Position numbers and translations under genes: made by a program. Positions 61,894-64,000 of a stretch of DNA of 64,000 bases are shown one piece after another. The DNA is taken from the NCBI RefSeq assembly GCF_000373565.1, contig NZ_KB891801.1:218903-282902 (forward strand), written 5' to 3'. This DNA is from Streptomyces sp. HmicA12. Lineage in GTDB: Bacteria; Actinomycetota; Actinomycetes; Streptomycetales; Streptomycetaceae. The notes beneath the pieces are model-generated. The model saw only the letters and a list, made by a program, of their open reading frames with translations. It had not been told where the DNA came from and did not search any database. Within the stretch, counting starts at the first letter, position 1, and each line of letters begins with the position of its first letter.

Positions 61894-63091
61894 GCCCGCC
61901 ACCGTATCGGTCGCCGCCCGTACCGAACGAAGGGGCGTACACGAGCGTCACCAGCACCAACGCCATCGGTACGAGCATCGCCCCGCGATAGCTCCACGCA
62001 TCACCCAAAGCGCCCACCAGCGGCGAACCCACCAGAAAACCAACGTAGTTGAAGATATTGAGCCGGGCGACGGCGGCATCGGACGCGCCGGGAAAGAGCC
62101 GCCCCGCGGCGGCGAAGGTCTGCGGCACGATCACGCAGAGCCCGAGCCCCAGCAGGGTGAACCCGAGCATCCCGACCCACGGCCCCGGCGCCACGGCCAC
62201 CACACCGAACCCGGCGGCGGCCACGACGGCCCCGACCCGCACCACGGCCACGGCCCCGAACCGCCGCACTCCCACATCGCCCACGGCCCGCCCGACCAGG
62301 GTCATGACCATGTAGACGTTGTACGGAACCGTCGACAGCTGCTCCGAGCTGCCCAGCACGTCCTGGAGGTACTTGGCGCTCCAGTTGGAGACGGTGGAGT
62401 CGCCGATGTAGGCGAAGGACATCACCAGGCACAGCGGCAGCAGCATCTTGAAGACGATCTTGCTCGCCTGCGCCTCCTCGGCCGCCTTCTCCGCGGCGTC
62501 GGCAACCCGGTCGCCCTTGTCCACGTACCACCGGCTGCCCACGAGGCAGGCGGGCAGCAGCACGGCGGCGACCGGCAGGTACGACACGAACAGTGAGAGG
62601 TCCCAGTGCGCCCCGGCCCATGCGAGCGACGCACCCACGATTCCGCCCAGGCTGTACGCGGCGTGGAACCCGAGCATGATGCTGCGCCCGTAGGCCCGCT
62701 GCAGGCTGACGCCGAGCATGTTCATCGACGCGTCGAGCGCTCCCACGGCGAGACCGAAGGCCGCGAGCGAGACGCCGACCTCGACCAGGCTGTCCCCGGC
62801 CCCGACGCCGAGCAGCGCCAGCAGCACGACGGGCTGCGACCACCGCAGCACCCGGCTCGGCCGGACCCGTTTGACCAGCTGCTCGGTGCACACGCTCCCG
62901 ACACCGGCCAGGATGGGCACGGCGGCCAGAAAGACGGGCAGCAGCCCGTCGGAGATCCCGTACTGGTCCTGAATGGCAGGGATCCGGGTCACCAGCAGCG
63001 CGAACGCCGCTCCCTGGGCGAAGAAGCTGAATCCCAGCGCTCTTCGCCCCCACCGCATCGCACCTGTTATGCCTGCGTTCCCATCGGTCAT
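61844..63091 (-). CDS. MFS transporter
   Basis: A 415-residue polytopic protein with about 12 spans. LGFSFFAQGAAFALLVTRIPAIQDQYG at the N-terminus and FLVGSPLVGALGDAWSYRGA near the end fit the sugar-transporter-like FucP/YbjJ group. Substrate unknown. It overlaps the acuC-like gene and lies on the same strand. Confidence 0.86.
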   Translation of the reverse strand: MTDGNAGITGAMRWGRRALGFSFFAQGAAFALLVTRIPAIQDQYGISDGLLPVFLAAVPILAGVGSVCTEQLVKRVRPSRVLRWSQPVVLLALLGVGAGDSLVEVGVSLAAFGLAVGALDASMNMLGVSLQRAYGRSIMLGFHAAYSLGGIVGASLAWAGAHWDLSLFVSYLPVAAVLLPACLVGSRWYVDKGDRVADAAEKAAEEAQASKIVFKMLLPLCLVMSFAYIGDSTVSNWSAKYLQDVLGSSEQLSTVPYNVYMVMTLVGRAVGDVGVRRFGAVAVVRVGAVVAAAGFGVVAVAPGPWVGMLGFTLLGLGLCVIVPQTFAAAGRLFPGASDAAVARLNIFNYVGFLVGSPLVGALGDAWSYRGAMLVPMALVLVTLVYAPSFGTGGDRYGGGHERPRAVDVGPSGSGV

Positions 63092-63171
63092 GGCGGCTCA
63101 GCGTATGCGCCAGACCTACCGCTGGGTAGATAGATCAAGCACTCAATTCCCGGGGTGCGGCGCCGACTTCG

Positions 63172-63819
63172 TCATCCGCTCAGCAGTCCGGGCAGTTCCC
63201 GCATGTCGGCGAAGAGCCGGTCGGCTCCCGTGAGCCGTTCCGCCGGCGTCATGGCCGTGAATCCGTACACGTCCATCCCGGCGGCGACAGCGGCCTGCAC
63301 CCCGAGTGGGCTGTCCTCGACCACGACGCACTTCTCCGGCGCGACCCCCATCTGCCGGGCGGCATGGAGAAACAGGTCGGGCGCCGGCTTCCCCCGCCCC
63401 ACGTCCTGCGAACTGAAGACGCGGCCTTCCCCGAACCACCGGTCGAGCCCGGTCTTCCGATGCCCGACCCGGATCCGCTCATGGCTCCCCGAGGACGCCA
63501 CGCAGTACGGCACCCCGTCCGCAGTCAGCTTCTCCAGCACTTCCACGGCCCCCGCCACCGGCTCCAGCTCCCGCTCGAACGCGGCAAAGACTCTCGCGTG
63601 AAAAACGTCGTCGAAGTCGTCGGGCAGCCGCTCCCCGGTCCGTTCGAGGACGAGATCGTGTACGCGGTGCATGGCGGCGCCCATGTAGTCCCGCAGGGAG
63701 TCCTCGTACGAGGTCGGGTGCCCGAGCTCGGTGAGGTAGCCGGCGAGGAGCGTATTGGAGATCGGCTCGCTGTCGACGAGCACACCGTCGTTGTCGAAAA
63801 TGACCAGTTCGTAGCGCAT
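63172..63819 (-). CDS. HAD-family hydrolase (beta-phosphoglucomutase-like)
   Basis: A 215-residue HAD phosphatase. VIFDNDGVLVDSEP carries motif I (DxD variant DND), CVASSGSHERI motif II, KPAPDLFLHAARQMG motif III and VVEDSPLGVQAA motif IV. It probably dephosphorylates a small sugar phosphate. It lies 20 bp after the 5S rRNA terminator. Confidence 0.89.
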   Translation of the reverse strand: MRYELVIFDNDGVLVDSEPISNTLLAGYLTELGHPTSYEDSLRDYMGAAMHRVHDLVLERTGERLPDDFDDVFHARVFAAFERELEPVAGAVEVLEKLTADGVPYCVASSGSHERIRVGHRKTGLDRWFGEGRVFSSQDVGRGKPAPDLFLHAARQMGVAPEKCVVVEDSPLGVQAAVAAGMDVYGFTAMTPAERLTGADRLFADMRELPGLLSG

Positions 63820-63839
63820 ATAGGGACCCTAAACGCAGA

Positions 63840-63869
63840 AAACCCCCGTGCTGAAAAGCACGGGGGTTT
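63840..63869 (-). terminator. Intrinsic terminator of the rRNA operon
   Basis: AAACCCCCGTGCT / AGCACGGGGGTTT is a perfect 13-bp stem with GAAA loop, 12 bp past the 5S 3' end; on the minus strand it is followed by an A/T-rich run (TTCTGC). Confidence 0.88.
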
Positions 63870-63881
63870 CCCATAAAATTT

Positions 63882-64000
63882 GTTCGGCGGCGTCCTACTC
63901 TCCCACAGGGTCCCCCCTGCAGTACCATCGGCGCTGTAAGGCTTAGCTTCCGGGTTCGGAATGTAACCGGGCGTTTCCCTCACGCTATGACCACCGAAAC
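63882..64000 (-). rRNA. rrf: 5S ribosomal RNA, probably complete to its 5' end
   Basis: On the minus strand the RNA starts GTTTCGGTGGTCATAGCGTG and ends GGACGCCGCCGAAC; CCCGGTTACATTCCGAACC and GGGAGAGTAGGA are conserved 5S elements. About 119 nt, normal length; a base may lie outside. The 23S and 16S genes should follow beyond the right edge. The operon is thus transcribed toward the left. Confidence 0.95.

Overview
The window is a stretch of a Streptomyces chromosome, or that of a very close relative. It is very GC-rich with strongly biased third codon positions and frequent GTG starts. It carries genes diagnostic of the genus: the rex-hemACD operon, sigma-BldN with its anti-sigma factor RsbN, an AfsR/AfsS-type regulatory pair, the one-piece FO synthase and a GPP34 / Scr1-type HTH / DUF397 trio. 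A 5S rRNA at the right edge (minus strand) shows that an rRNA operon lies just beyond the window.

Layout. 0-24 kb is mostly conserved core: KDPG aldolase behind the tail of an unseen gene; two divergent paralogous polytopic membrane proteins; a D-Ala-D-Ala carboxypeptidase with a huge acidic cytoplasmic extension; GPP34 protein, XRE/Scr1-type regulator and DUF397 partner; a divergent unknown gene/SDR pair; a sodium:solute symporter; an ADP-ribosylglycohydrolase; a secreted tyrosine phosphatase; FO (F420 precursor) synthase; a TAT-exported PHP hydrolase; NUDIX, DinB and HAD proteins; an APC permease. 24.4-32.7 kb is an accessory island that looks like an uncharacterised biosynthetic cluster: a clavaminate-synthase-like Fe(II)/2-oxoglutarate oxygenase facing an operon of LeuC-like, LeuD-like, YrdC-like, MFS exporter, PEBP, second YrdC-like and an IS701-transposase-like gene. 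32.9-40.7 kb is a minus-strand catabolic cluster (aldehyde dehydrogenase, D-aminoacylase-type amidohydrolase, two LLM oxidoreductases, SDR, TIM-barrel amidohydrolase). 40.9-45 kb holds afsR and an afsS-like gene. 45-53 kb holds an AlkZ-like gene, hemB and rex-hemA-hemC-hemD. 53-64 kb holds glutaredoxin, HAD phosphatase, bldN, rsbN, acyltransferase, epimerase, bS22, an excisionase-like regulator, a phosphatase-like gene, AcuC-like deacetylase, MFS, HAD and 5S rRNA.

How parts connect. A 17-bp inverted repeat, TCTGACGNNNCGTCAGA, occurs upstream of the 10-11 kb divergent pair and at three promoter regions of the 33-41 kb catabolic cluster. This implies one TetR-like repressor, not encoded in the window, controlling both loci. 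FO synthase makes the F420 chromophore that one or both LLM enzymes may use. A Rex operator precedes rex-hemACD, tying tetrapyrrole synthesis to NADH/NAD+. A CGTAAC-17-CGTTGT element upstream of rsbN fits a sigma-BldN promoter. AfsR-type 11-bp-spaced direct repeats sit between afsR and the afsS-like gene.

The best candidate for an undescribed system is the 24.9-32.7 kb cluster. Assignments rest on motifs and remembered families only; no database search was possible.
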